Below are positions 46,194 to 59,993 of a stretch of 64,000 nucleotides of DNA, piece after piece. Made by a program: the position numbers and the translations under genes. The first letter of the stretch is position 1, and the number at the start of each line of letters is the position of its first letter. The DNA lies in NCBI RefSeq assembly GCF_020080835.1, contig NC_058165.1:20160643-20224642 (forward strand), read 5' to 3'. The notes beneath the pieces are model-generated. The model saw only the letters and a program-made list of their open reading frames with translations. It did not search any database and had not been told where the DNA came from. This DNA is from Cotesia glomerata (taxonomy: Eukaryota > Arthropoda > Insecta > Hymenoptera > Braconidae).

Positions 46194-48119
46194 ATCCCGA
46201 GAAAAAATATTTATATATAATTATATATATTTATATATAAATTGGTTATATATGATTATATATGAAAAATAGCCGAATATAATCATATCTAATCATATAT
46301 AATTATATATAACAATATTTAATTATATATTTATTACATCTAATTAATGATTCGGTTAATTTTATGGATATAGTATTTAATATGGTCCTACGCAATTCTC
46401 TGTAACCAATTATAATGCAAAAAAAAATATCTAGATATAATTTTACGGCTATAACACCAGCGGTCACCCATCCAACTATTAACCCTGCTCAATGCTGCTT
46501 ATCTTTGGTGATCTCCGTGCGTCTTGAAGTGTCTGTCTGCTGTGCTGCTGTCTTAGATAATAATGATTCTATGATCTACATAATGTATCATATGGGTTTA
46601 TCATAAATATAATATAAAAATTGATTTTATAATATATTTGGGTAGTCATAATTCATAATTTATTTATTTGACCGAATCTCATTATAATATAATACTTATT
46701 TAAATAATAAAATAAATAATGATTTTACTATTAGGTAGTAGCAGAGCAGACCAAAACATCTCATAGGAAATGTAACAAATTTTGTATTTCAGAATTATTT
46801 AAACGTAATTATAAACATCATTTTACACTTTTCGTGATTACCAAAAAAAAATTTTTTTTCAAACAAAAAATTTTTATATATGTTAATTATATATAAGCAT
46901 ATATAATTGTATATACTTATATATAATTATATATGGGATTATATATAATCTTGGATGGCTGTATATTGCTTCATATATAGTCATTTATAATTATAAATGA
47001 TTATATATGACCTCATATACAATTCCATATATAATCATGTATGATTATATATAACTATATATAATTATATATGGAACTATATATAATCTTGCTTGGCTGT
47101 ATATTGCTCCATATATAGTCATATATAATTATATATGATTATATATGACCTCATATACAATTCCATATATAATCATGTATGATTATATATAACTATATAT
47201 AATTATATTTCGCACTATATATTCTTGCTTGGTTTTATATTGCTCCATATATAGTCATACATAATTATATATGATTATATATGACCTCATATACAATTCC
47301 ATATATAATCATGTATGATTATATATAATTATATATAATTATATATGGAACTATATATAATCTTGCTTGGTTTTATATTGCTCCATATATAGTCATACAT
47401 AATTATATATGATTATATATGACCTCATATACAATTCCATATATAATCATGTATGATTATATATAACTATATATAATTATATATGGAACTATATATAATC
47501 TTGCTTGGCTGTATATTGCTTCATATATAATTATATATGACCTCATATACAGTTCCATATATAATCATTTATGATTATATATAACTATATATAATTATAT
47601 ATGGAACTATATATAATCTTGCTTGGCTGTATATTGCTCCATATATAGTCATATATAATTATATATGATTATATATGACCTCATATACAATTCCATATAT
47701 AATCATGTATGATTATATATAACTATATATAATTATATATGGAACTATATAATCTTGCTTGGTTTTATATTGCTCCATATATAGTCATACATAATTATAT
47801 ATGATTATATATAACCTCATATACAATTCGGTATATAATCATGAATGAGTATATATAATTATGTATACTTATATATAACTGTATATGGAACTATATATAA
47901 TCCTGCATGGCTGTATATTGCTCCATATATAGTCATATATAATTATATATAATCTTATATACAATTCCATATATAATCATGTATGATTATATATATAATT
48001 ATATATGATTATATATAATTGTATATAATTATATATGTGATTCCATATATAATCATATATAGTCATATATGATTATATACAATTATATATGATTATATAG
48101 AAACATTTTTTCTCGGGAT
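46194..48119 (-). mobile_element. CCCGAGAAAAAAT TIR element carrying 5S rRNA sequence, copy 1
   Basis: Ends ATCCCGAGAAAAAAT and TTTTTTCTCGGGAT. Left part: 5S-like block (46452-46517). Right part: an array (46870-48070) of about eight ~118-144 bp units such as CTTGGCTGTATATTGCTCC set in TATATAAT sequence. Inverted relative to the second copy at 61771-63578. Confidence 0.8.
46452..46517 (-). ncRNA. 5S rRNA-derived fragment, copy 1
   Basis: On the minus strand: GATCACC, AAGATAAGCAGC (A-box region), then TTGGATGGGTGACCGC (C-box region) in 5S order and spacing. It covers only the internal-control-region half of 5S (about 65 nt of ~120), so it is not a functional rRNA. One change (GATAAG for GTTAAG) relative to copy 2. 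Confidence 0.78.
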
Positions 48120-49151
48120 CTCGCTAAATATGCAATACACTGAAAGGTTTATTCAAATATTTCGATATTTGGTCATTGAATTAATATGAATAATAATATT
48201 CATATTTATGTATGAATAATTTCAAGTATTAAAGCTGTTCCGCGAAATTCATTGAAATTGGAGACGAATTTAAGAGTTTGTTGTGAAAAAGGATCTTAGA
48301 GAGCCAAGTCCTGGTGGTTTGTGTATCAGGCCGAAGCTTATCCCGGGGCTTCGGATTCGGGGGAGGGGAATGTCTCGTTTTGAGGTTTAAGATGATGAAC
48401 GTGCAGTTGAAAAAAACGCATCACGAACCCCCGGCAGGGTGACCCCAGGGCAGCCGCAGTAAATCGCTGCAGTTCGACGATCTGAGAAAATAAAACTCAA
48501 GACCCGTAAATTACGTACTTGGGATATTGTATATTGTATATTGTATATTGTATATTGTGTGTTGTGTGTTGTACTTAACTCATGCAAAGAATAAGTCCCA
48601 TTTGGGTCCCGCAAGGGTCAGTCTGGATAATGACGAATGCTCGAGAGTATCATCATCTTTGGTTTGCCAGTGAATATCAGCTGCCGATACATTTTTCAAA
48701 TGGTATTATTGTTATTATATTTTGCAAAATTATTATTAATAAAAAAAACTAATTTATTTATTAAGATATTGAATTTTTAAGTTATAATTCAAAATTATGG
48801 GTCAATTATTAAAAATAAAAAAAAAATTATAAATGACCTTTTTTATAGGAAATTAAATTCTCTACAAAAAAAAGTCTTTATCAATTTTACTGTATTTCTA
48901 ACCCTTATGCAAAAATTTGAAAAAATAAAAACTCTTAACTGTCTCGTAAAATTATCAACTTTCAAATTTTTTTTAAATAACATCCAGAATTTTAAATATT
49001 TTGATTTTAAAGATTTTTTTAACCAGGTTAAAAAAAAAAAAAAAACGATAAAAATAATGAGGAAATTTTCAGTCACCATTTTTTTGAAAATTAAAATTTT
49101 CAAAATTCCCTACGTGCAACGATAACTACATCCTTACTGATTAAAAAGCAA
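48120..49151. other. Intergenic DNA with a (TATTG)n-type minisatellite
   Basis: 48280-48660 is moderately GC-rich and single-copy; includes TATTGTATATTGTATATTG repeats (about 48530-48570). No ORF with ATG and recognisable domain. 48700-49150 is AT-rich low complexity. Confidence 0.4.
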
Positions 49152-50184
49152 TCCGAACAAAAACAGTTTCACTGTAAAAAGTCGCGCCAAGTCCACGTTC
49201 ATAAGACTATTAGGAAAAAATTTTTTTTTCTTTACAAAAGATACAAAATAAAAATTAAAAATCCAAGTAACCGATATGATTGTTTATGATTTTCGGAAAT
49301 TAAAAATTTTATTGTAAATTTAAAAATTAAAAAAATTTTAGAACGTATTTAGTGTGCGCGGTTGCAAAATATTTTACTTTTAATGAAATTCGTAAAAGCT
49401 ATTTACTAGAACTTTAAAAATATTGAAATACACAAAGACGCACACAAAGTATGTTCTAAAATTTTTTTAATTTTTAAATTTACAATAAAATTTTTTAATT
49501 TCCGAAAATCATAAACAATCATATCGGTTACTCGGATTTTTCATTTTTTATTTTGTATCTTTTTGTAAAGAAAAAAATTTTTTTCCTAATAGTCTTATGA
49601 ACGTGGACTTGGCGCGACTTTTTACAGTGAAACTGTTTTTGTTCGGATTTTAGTATTTTTGTAATTATAACGAAAATTTACAATTGATACCAACTTAAAT
49701 CTCGCGTTGACTGCATTTTTACTGCAGCCTATCCGCTTGTAGCTCTAGTTTATGTTGATGTAATTCCAGTGCACCCTGCCGGTCATAGCTGCCCGCTATG
49801 AATCACTTTTTTTTCCTGTAGTTGCGTGTTTATAGGAAGTATACATACACATATTTATTTTATCTAGTGTGTGGCGCTGATATTCCCCATCGAAAAAAGT
49901 CAGGATCGAAATTTCTGGGCTTACTATAGTTTGTGCTGATAAAATTTAATAATTTTAAGTGAATTAAGTGTTATAATTGATTATAATTAATTAATATCAG
50001 TAAAATAAAGTATAAATTACTTTTATAATATATCATTTTGGAAAAAGGAGAACCATATAATTAAATAAAATTTTGCAACCTCGAAATACCGTTCTGCTTA
50101 CAGTAAACACAGTCGGTAGTCTGGCGCTCCGTTTACAACGGATTTGAACGGAACTTGGCGCCAGATTCTACCGAATCTGTGGAT
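49152..50184 (-). mobile_element. Palindrome-bearing MITE, full copy
   Basis: ATCCGAAC at 49152, palindrome to about 49648, arm to CTGTGGAT at 50184. Confidence 0.83.
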
Positions 50185-50443
50185 TTGGGTTTTTATTTTC
50201 AGATGATCCGTTTTTGAGTTATCGATCTGACCATGGAGGGGAAATTTTTTTTAGTGCTCTACGAGATTGTTAATAACTTTATAACGGTTAAATATTTTTC
50301 AATAAAAAGTTAGGGTAATAATCTTCAATGTATCTTCGATAAATTAAAAAAATCCGATCCCTAAATTACTTTATTTTCCCTGTCAAAAAAATTCCCGAAA
50401 TTCACATTTTTTTTTTCGACTGTCACAGTGTTGTTCCCCTTTA

Positions 50444-50998
50444 ATAGCAACCTTGCAGTCACTACGTGACTGCGGTGATTTGTGGACTATAAATAAATAA
50501 AATTTTTCTTTATTCAATAATGACTCTTGTTAAATTGCAATGTACTTTCTTAAATATTGATGATTTTAAATATATAAGCTCATCCCGATGTTACATTCAT
50601 CAAGAGCTTTCATTTGAGTACCCACATGCATTTTTCATATATTTTTCATATATACATATATACATAAATATATAAAATATATGAAAAATTGATGTGGGTA
50701 CTCAAATGAAAGGTCTCGATGAGTGAAATGCCGAGATGAGCTTATATCTTTAAAAATGTAAATAGTTCACAAGATACAAGATCATTTCTTAATTATGTAT
50801 CTAGAGATAAAAAATTTTGAATACAGCCTAAATACTTATCTTAATAAATTTACTATCGATGAGAATGATATGAAACCTTGAAAAGGCAAAAATTCAAGTC
50901 AAGACCTTTGCAATGATACTAAATTTCACTAAAAATACCGATTTTATCAGATAACTATTCTGAAGACAAAATTTTTCTTATTCTTATAATAATATAGA
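50444..50998 (-). mobile_element. Helitron, minus strand, copy a
   Basis: 5' TC end at 50998 (minus-strand TCTATATTATTATAAG), 3' hairpin GCAGTCACGTAGTGACTGC and end CTAT (a variant of CTAG) at 50444. One palindromic GAGTACCCACATG unit inside (50578-50745). Confidence 0.72.
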
Positions 50999-51060
50999 TG
51001 TTGTAGATGTTAATTTGTCGGAAAAATTTATTTTTTTTTATTAAATATTTTTATTGGTAG

Positions 51061-52234
<1,174 letters not shown>

Positions 52235-53279
52235 TTTTTAGTAGAAATTTTATAATTAATTCCGCGGATTGAGATTTTCAATTGAATCTAGGCGTGTGAG
52301 TGATCATTTTAAAAGGAATTTAATGATCTATTAAAAATTAAAATTCATTATTATTTTTATTATTAAAAAGAATTTTACTCAATAAATAAAATAATTGAGA
52401 CGTAGATAATTCGATAAATCAAAAATAAAACCATTTAATTCTTTTAAGATTGATGGATTGTTTATTAATTATTGTGATCGGAGCACAAAACGCCAGAATA
52501 TTGATTAATTACCAAACCTTGTATATAATAAATATACTAAATTGATAGATCGAGGATCAAGATAAATTGATAGATGTTTTTTTGGTGAATCTGAGGTTTA
52601 GCTACATTATTTCTTTTATTAGTCAGCCGTAAGATGTAAAGGATCTTTTACTAAAAAATTCTTTCAATTTAAAAGCCCTGACCTCAGCCAACTTTTAAGC
52701 CACGATCTTATCGAGCTGTGAAATATATACACAAGTCGACACACGACGTACACGTGAGATATAAGCTCGGGATTTATAATAACTCCCGTGGTGTAGATGA
52801 ATAATATATACCAAGCTATTTTGATTTCGAGATTGTTCAAGAACTCGACACATTTATTGTTTTTTTTTTTTATTTTTTATCTTGTATCTAGATCTTGAAG
52901 AATTTTCAGTCTTTTTTTGAGCCGACTTTTTTTTTATTTAAGTTTTATTTTATATTTCAAGTGGGCGGAATTCAAATTTTCTTTTTCAAGCCCCATAATT
53001 TTTAAATTACTGAATTTTTTTTATTTAAAAAAACATTTATTATTTTTTTTTCGAGATTAAATCTAACAAAAAACAATTAAATTCATAATAAAAATAAAAA
53101 AAAAACGTAAATTTTACCCACACGATAGAAGAATTTAGTACGAAGAAATAAACTGATTTAGTAACAAAATTTTTAGTCATTTATTTGGGAGAAAAAAATA
53201 TTTTTTACTCATCAATATTATTTTTTACAGTTTAATAAATAAATTTTTTATTCTAAATAAATTTATATAAGGTAAAAGC
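52235..53279. other. Intergenic DNA; MITE tip at 53121
   Basis: Low copy, no gene found. 53121-53240 is a CACACGATAGAAG-type MITE end matching 21370-21462 inversely. Confidence 0.45.
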
Positions 53280-53675
53280 CCCAATTATTGACGGGGGTTT
53301 AAATATTGACACCCTAAATTATTTTTAAATATATTAAATGATTTGTAATAAGAATAACGATCAAATAAATTTTTATTAAATTCTAATTAATTAAAAAATT
53401 GAAAAAAATCACATTCAGTTCAAAATATTAAATATTAATTATTAAAAAAAAATAAAGTTAGCACCAGTTCATCAAATCAGCTTACGAGCGTCTATTTTCT
53501 TAACAACTTTGGTTAGAAAAGCATTTTTTTTAACTGCCGAGTTTAAATTAATTTTTTCATGTAATTATATGATCTATTTTTTTTTTAATTAACAATATAT
53601 GAAATATTTATAAAATTAAATAATCGAAATTAATTGTATGATTTACGATATTTAAATAATGGGAGTCAATAACTA

Positions 53676-54375
53676 CACGGAAAAAAATTTCTGGGAAAAT
53701 TTACGATACAACTATTGTAAAGCTGGACTATACTTTTATTACTATTAATTGTCAAATATTTTAGAAGAAGAAATACTATTTATTCATGATAAAATACGAT
53801 ATTACTATTGTAAAAAGTAAGAGATGAAAATTTCCAGTGCTGCCTCTGTATCTTTCCAATAGAACTATAGCAAATTTTACAATAGTTGAATTGGAATGTT
53901 TCTCAATTAGTGTGAGTGATGGCCGTGCACAGCGCTAGACTCCGAGTTTATGTAAATGTTAAAGGATATGGGTCTTAGTTTACCTCGGATAGCGTAGAGG
54001 GAGAGTCTCTGGCTGCCAACAGAGTTCTGGGTTCGATTCCCAGATAGTACGAAAATGTCGGTTTCTTTTTTCGATTACTGTACAGGTACCAATTAGTCCA
54101 ACCTTCTATCTCTCTCCCTCCCTAATATTTCTTTTAAAAAAACCAACTGTGAATTTTTACAATAGTTGAATTGTAAAGTTCACAAATACATATTGTATAA
54201 TTTGCTCTATAGTATTCGACTTTTTAAGACTCTTGCTAGTCTTATTTGCTGGATAAAATTTACAATAGTAGATCGTAAAAATTACTAAATGAGAAGTATA
54301 GTCCACCGTTACTATTTTATTTAGTAAAAATTACAATAGTAAAATAGTAAAAACTCCTTCAATTTTCTTTCCGTG
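53676..54375. mobile_element. CACGG TA-element (700 bp), empty site present
   Basis: Near-identical to 28636-29337. The sister host element reads AATAACTAGTTCATAA at about 56293-56308, whereas here AACTA and TAGTTCATAA flank the insertion, so the duplication is TA. Confidence 0.9.
53981..54051 (+). other. tRNA-like module (copy of 28941-29013)
   Basis: Same A-box-like and B-box sequences; here the anticodon stem pairs CTCTG/CAGAG around GCTGCCAA, slightly better than in the other copy. Confidence 0.55.
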
Positions 54376-55256
54376 TAGTTCATAATTTTTATGGTGAATC
54401 CCATATTGACAGCCAGTCGACAGCGCTATGACGCCTTTTTTTTTAAGTATAAAATACGTTATATACGCGATTATATTCAAGGCTTTTAACTGTCAAATAA
54501 CTCGGCGTGTTTTGGTGTTAAATAAGTTTTTAAATAAATTGTTATATTTTTAATAATAATTAATCATTCATAGAAATTATTATTAATTAACTTTAATAAT
54601 ATTGATTACTTTATATCAAGTTTTGATAAATAAAAATATAACCAAATGATTCGACGCATGCGCAGTAGGGGCGTCAATAATTGGGGTTACGGTACGTCAA
54701 TATTTAGATCAATCAGTTTTTTAACCCGTCAATAATTGGTGTATCCAGATCATATATTTAATTATTTAAAATTAATTAGTAAATATCACTGATTATCATT
54801 TTAAAAAAAGAAATTGATTAGTTAAAACATTACTGAAGACATTACCACACACAAAATTCATCGATATTTATATTTGATTGCTTAAAAAAAATGAAATCAT
54901 AACTTTGTCTCTTATAGCGTCAATAATTGGGGCTTTTACCTTATATATATGTAAGAAAAATAGAGTTACTTTGAATAAAGTTGACGTCAAAACTACTGAA
55001 GCTATCGGGATGGGACTGCTACTATTCGACGCAGAATTTTTTGTACTTATAGTCTACTTATTTTTTTTATTTTATCAACCCTTTCTCAATTTCTTACGAT
55101 TTACTTTTATATACAATTTTTCCCCCTACTAAAAACAAAAGATTCTCATTTTTCATTCATTTGTTATTAATACGATTTTCTTTTGTTTTTATTACATAAC
55201 CTTAATATTTGATTGATTTAACGTCATTTAAAAAAATTTTAAGAAAGAAGCTAATT

Positions 55257-55343
55257 ATGTCTGGTAAACTAAGTGTTGAAAATTTATATTTATATGCTGA
55301 TCGTGTGTTTGGTTATGATAATTGGTTCTATGAAATAAAATAG
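55257..55343 (+). pseudogene. Short conserved ORF, second copy
   Basis: 28 aa from ATG to TAG; first 18 residues match the frame at 7118-7198 with one substitution, then diverge. Function unknown; candidate captured exon. Confidence 0.3.
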
Positions 55344-55896
55344 TTAGATTTCTATAAAATCTACTAAAAATGTTGTTGTTTATAAACTAGGACTTTTTGA
55401 AACATGAAATTCAGGCCATGTCTATTGAGTTTCAATAACATTTACTAAAAATTTCCTTACAACAAACGTCTCTTTAGCAGCGGGAAAAAAGTCATTGTAA
55501 GGTTTTCAAAACTTAACATTACATGTAGTAATTCAGTCAACGGAATAACAATTTTACAAACATGTTATTTTTGCTGATTAGATAACTTATAAATTGTTGT
55601 TATTGCGGGATCAAGGGAATGTAACAGATTAAAATGAATGGATTTTCCAAACACTAGATATGTGAAAAATAAATTTGGCTACTTATTTAAATAGAATTCG
55701 TAAAAAACATGTTAAGTTTATTTTCTATAAAAATTGATGTCACTGAGAAAATTTTAAGTAACAGAAAAATTAATGGTTATAGTCTACTTATTTTTTGGAT
55801 TTTATCAACCCTTTCTCATTATTTTTACGATTTACTTTTATATACATTTTTTCCCCTTTGGGAATACGCAAATAAGTAACAAAATAAGTTTGGCTA

Positions 55897-56864
55897 AGGT
55901 AAAAGCCCCAATTATTGACGGGGGTCTAAATATTGACACCCTAAATTATCTTTAAATGTATTAAATTATCTGTAATAAGAATAACGATCAAATAAATTTT
56001 TATTAAATTCTAATTATTAAAAAATTGAAAAAAAATCACTTTCAGTTCAAAATATTAAATATTAATTATTAAAAAAAAATAAAGTTACCACCAGTTCATC
56101 AAATCAGCTTACGAGCGTCTATTTTCTTAACAACTTTGGTTAGAAAAGCATTTTTTTTAACTGCCGAGTTTAAATTAATTTTTTCATGTAATTATATGAC
56201 CTATTTTTTTTTAATTAACAGTACATGAAATATTTATAAAATTGAATAATCGAAATTAATTGTATGCTTTATAATATTTAAATAATGGGAGTCAATAACT
56301 AGTTCATAATTTTTATGGTGAATCCCATATTGACAGCCAGTCGACAGCGCTATGACGCCTTTTTTTTAAGTATAAAATACGTTATATACGCGATTATATA
56401 CAAGGCTTTTAACTGTCAAATAACTCGGCGTGTTTTGGTGTTAAATAAGTTTTTGAATAAATTGTTATATTTTTAATAATAATTAATCATTCATAGAAAT
56501 TATTATTAATTAACTTTAATAATATTGATTACTTTATATCAAGTTTTGATAAATAAAAATATAACCAAATGATTCGACGCATGCGCAGTAGGGGCGTCAA
56601 TAATTGGGGTTACGGTACGTCAATATTTAGATCAATCAGTTTTTTAACCCGTCAATAATTGGTGTATCCAGATCATATATTTAATTATTTAAAATTAATT
56701 AGTAAATATCACTGATTATCATTTTAAAAAAAGAAATTGATTAATTAAAACATTACTTAAGACATTACCACAAACAAAATTCAACGATATTTATATTTGA
56801 TTGCTTAAAAAAAGTCAAATCATAACTTTGTCTCTTATAGCGTCAATAATTGGGGCTTTTACCT
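55897..56864 (-). mobile_element. AGGTAAAAG TA-element (968 bp), empty site present
   Basis: Flanks read GGCTA and TACTTATTT; the duplicate host copy at about 55677-55690 reads GGCTACTTATTT uninterrupted, proving a TA target duplication. TIR AGGTAAAAGCCCCAATTATT. No ORF. Confidence 0.92.
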
Positions 56865-57135
56865 TACTTATTTAAATAGAATTCGTAAAAAACATGTTAA
56901 ATTTATTTTCTATAAAAAAATTGATATCTGAGAAAGTTTTAAATAACAGAAAAATTGTTCGCACTTGTAGACAGATTTCAACTTGACTTATGAGACTTGC
57001 AATGACTTTAACTAAAACTTTCAATGCTAATTTGGAATCTGTGCAAATCAAAACAATACTCCAATTAAATTTCAAGTCTAGATATAAAAAAGGAATTCTA
57101 TAAAGCGCTCAGCGAAGCGGGCGGGTAACAGCTAG

Positions 57136-58473
57136 TATCTTATATTTTTACTTAAAATTATTTATTTTAATTATTTTGATTTATTTTGAGTAAAAAAGTT
57201 AGTTTATACGGTAAAATTAGTTAAAAAATTAATTTGTATAACCAATAAACGATTTATTGCGTAGCAATAAATCATTTGTTAAATACTAAATATTTATTTG
57301 GTTGCAATGGGCTTTAATGAATGATTTAGTAACTATTACTAAATATTTAGTAATTAAAAGTTTGTTACTAAATCTTATTAAATAAAGCTAAATCCTTTTA
57401 TCAGTGTCCTGTTGAAATTTTTCAATAAAAGAAAGTCCGAGAAAGTCGCAATAAATAATAAAAATAAATGCAAAAACCTGGAGATCCACTCAGCAAAAAA
57501 TGGCATTGACAATGGATTGAAGACTTACATTAAACATTGGTACTTGAAGGTCCCGTCAGCCATAACAAATTACCAGTCTCTTGCACACGATCCAGTAGCG
57601 GAAGCCGAAGACATGTTAGCGATTCTTACATATGTTTAGCCCAAGCCTCCGCGAGAGCGCGCTCCCCGCGACTGCTTGTGATTAATTGCCGTCCGTCCTC
57701 CGTCCCAGACATTTTTATCCTCTTATTCTTCCATTCGGCTCACGAATTATTTGCATGTCACTGTACCGATTGTCAGCGACGTCAACCTCATGTCCGAGAA
57801 CAAAGATCCGATTAAAATTCACGAAATTTGGAATAACGTTATTTGAAATTCAAATTATTTTCCCCGAGTTCACGGTAAATCGTTATAAATTTTAAATTTT
57901 TAAAGATACTGTCCAGTATTTTGATTTATTATTATTATTATTTATAAAAAATTCATGTAAGGTTACTTCTTATAAGTTATATAAAATACAAAACGCGGAA
58001 ATATAAAAAGAAAAATATTTAATATTCGGATTAATATTTAAAAAAAAATTTTAAATAATACTAATTAAATTATAATTAAAAATTCTGGATTAAATATTGA
58101 AAAGACGCCGAAAAAATCATATGACTTTTTTTTTTTAGAAAATTTCATTTCCTAAAAAAAAAAACCTTATCAATTTTGCCTTATCTCTCTTTATTTCTTG
58201 AAAATTAGAATTCAAAGATCAAAAATTAAATTATAGAACTTCTTTAAAGTTTTCAAAAGTTTAAAGTGCTAATTGTGGCTAAAGTATTGAAGATATAGAA
58301 AAATTATGAAAAGATTTTTTTTTTTTAAATATTGAATCTTCTATAAAGAAAAGTCCTTACTTATTTTCACCGTATTTTTAACTCTTGAGTGAGAATTTTT
58401 AAAATAAAGACTAATTTTCATAGTCTTGTTTAACTATCAACTTTTAAATTTATTATTATTATTATCTATATTT
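57136..58473. other. Intergenic; MITE end and a low-AT block
   Basis: 57240-57406 is the tip of a CACTGATAAAAGGATT MITE. 57410-57830 is single-copy and less AT-rich; a 74-codon frame there (57415-57639) has no ATG start and no domain I know. It could be an internal exon, but splice context is not convincing. 57900-58470 is low-complexity AT. Confidence 0.35.
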
Positions 58474-58555
58474 AATGAAAGTTTCATGCCATCTTGGTCA
58501 AATGACTAGTGGATCTAATTCAAGCCGAGAGATGGACACTTCCATCTTCTCTATT

Positions 58556-59516
58556 CGCTATGAGTGTGACTGCAGCGCCAGTCAAAATATGAACTACGGG
58601 AGGCTGTCAGAGTATGTTTTTATACGTATGTCAATAGCAAGAAACATAAAAATAAATAAATTTTATAAATAATTGTAAAAAAAAAGTTATAAAAAATATG
58701 TGACAATTTTATACACCGATAGAAGGATTTGTTTGTTAATGAATATTTTTTAACTGTTAGCAAATATTTATTTAAAATCAAAAAGCAAAAAATAGCATTT
58801 TCTTCTGACACTTTTATAATCCTATAGCTGGAATACATGATAATAATTCAATTCACTAAATAAATTAACCTTTTTAATATTTATAAATACAAAAGATAAT
58901 TATGAACTATGATAGAATTCGGTATTTTACAATAAACGTTATTATAATGTAATATAATTAATACAAATAATTTATAAAAATGATTTTTGTTTATAAGAAA
59001 TCTTCATATCATATGATATTACAAGCAAAACAAATTCACTCAACAAAATATTTATTAACTGTTAATAAATATTCGTTAACTATTAATAAATAGTTATTAA
59101 CTATTAATAAATGTACTTTCCTACCAAATAAATATTTATTGAATGTTAAAAAATATTTATTAAAGTTTAATAAATTAAATAATTGTCTTCAAATAAATTA
59201 AATTATTAATAGTTAATAAATCCTTTTATCAGTGTAATAATTGCAGTTTTGTTTTTTAGTTAAACGAATCAACAACAAGTACGTATAATGATAAAAAATA
59301 AAAACGAATGCAGTTAATATTTCTGCTTGGTATTTTTAAGACACAACAACTCTGGTGTCTCATTTTTTTTTAATTTATTAAAATTAAAACAAAATAAATA
59401 CTTCCACGTGTACTTACTTACAATTTTAGGAATAATAGCCTCCCGTAACTCCGAAAGTAACCACTGCGAACGCTTCAGTCGATTTCATTTCCCCTACCAT
59501 GGCTTCACTCAGAGCG
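58556..59516. mobile_element. CGCTATGAGTG TIR insertion in the foldback arm
   Basis: CGCTATGAGTG and CACTCAGAGCG ends; uninterrupted arm sequence at about 59851 (minus strand CTATTGGTCGAG) is the empty site, with ATT duplicated. Also shared inside both ends: ACGGGAGGCT. Carries a CACCGATAG MITE. Confidence 0.7.
58714..59234. mobile_element. CACCGATAGAAGG MITE (521 bp)
   Basis: TA-CACCGATAGAAGGATTT ... AAATCCTTTTATCAGTG-TA; interior of TATTTATTAA/TTAATAAATA words. Confidence 0.75.
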
Positions 59517-59699
59517 AATTGGTCGAGAGACACATCCTCTCTGTACATAAGTTCGATGGAAATCCATCAAACTTGAATACTAGTAAAGCTGGAAGCTTGT
59601 AGTATCTATTCGAGTAATAAAGATGTTAATTAAAAAGAAAGAAATGAAAGAAATTTGAACGAGAGTAAAGACCAACTTTGAAAAAATAAATGGAGTTGG

Positions 59700-59770
59700 T
59701 TGCCAAGCCAGGAATCGAACCTGGATCTCCCTGATAACATGTCAGGAGCTCTACCAGTTACTCCAATAGA
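59700..59770 (-). tRNA. tRNA-like sequence (probably not functional)
   Basis: On the minus strand: A box GTAACTGGTAGAGCT, an anticodon stem CCTGA/TCAGG with a 7-nt loop, and a B box GGTTCGATTCC with a CCAGG/CCTGG T stem. The 3' acceptor strand (CTTGGCA) has no matching 5' strand, and position 33 is A instead of U. So it is a degenerate tRNA or SINE head inside a foldback. Confidence 0.5.
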
Positions 59771-59993
59771 TACTACAAGCTTCCAGCTTTACTAGTATTC
59801 AAGTTTGATGGATTTCCATCGAACTTATGTACAGAGAGGATGTCTCTCGACCAATAGGGAAGATGGAAGTGTCCATCTCTCGGCTTGAATTAGATCCACT
59901 AGTCATTTGACCAAGATGGCATGAAACTTTCATTATATATATACAATCGGTCATGAAAATATCTTAAATAATAATTTTAGAGACACTAAGTTA

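Larger units (their letters stand above)
53280..54941 (-). mobile_element. AGGTAAAAG TA-element with nested CACGG element
   Basis: TA-AGGTAAAAGCCCC ... GGGGCTTTTACCT-TA. Relative to 55897-56864 it has an extra 700-bp insertion at 53676-54375. CGTCAATAATTG words at several positions. Confidence 0.85.
54944..57135 (+). mobile_element. Helitron-like composite, 3' end at 57135
   Basis: Ends AGCGAAGCGGGCGGG hairpin, TAACAGCTAG, then T. Contains a tandem duplication of its own body (55660-55780 against 56867-56965), a short conserved ORF (55257-55343) and an inserted AGGTAAAAG element. The 5' TC terminus is not certain. Confidence 0.5.
58474..59934. mobile_element. Foldback element with tRNA-like centre
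   Basis: The right arm (about 59766-59934) is complementary to two left segments, 58474-58555 and 59515-59614, which were contiguous before an insertion at 58556-59516. The loop contains a minus-strand tRNA-like module. Without the insertion the element is ~500 bp. Confidence 0.78.

Noticed and set aside
46870..48070. CRISPR-like or centromeric satellite array
   Set aside because: Units are unequal, AT palindromic and bounded by TIRs of a transposon also found at 61.8 kb; the sequence is eukaryotic.
57412..57639. 75-codon frame in low-copy DNA
   Set aside because: No ATG at its start, no recognisable domain and no clear splice sites; kept only as a note in the intergenic entry.
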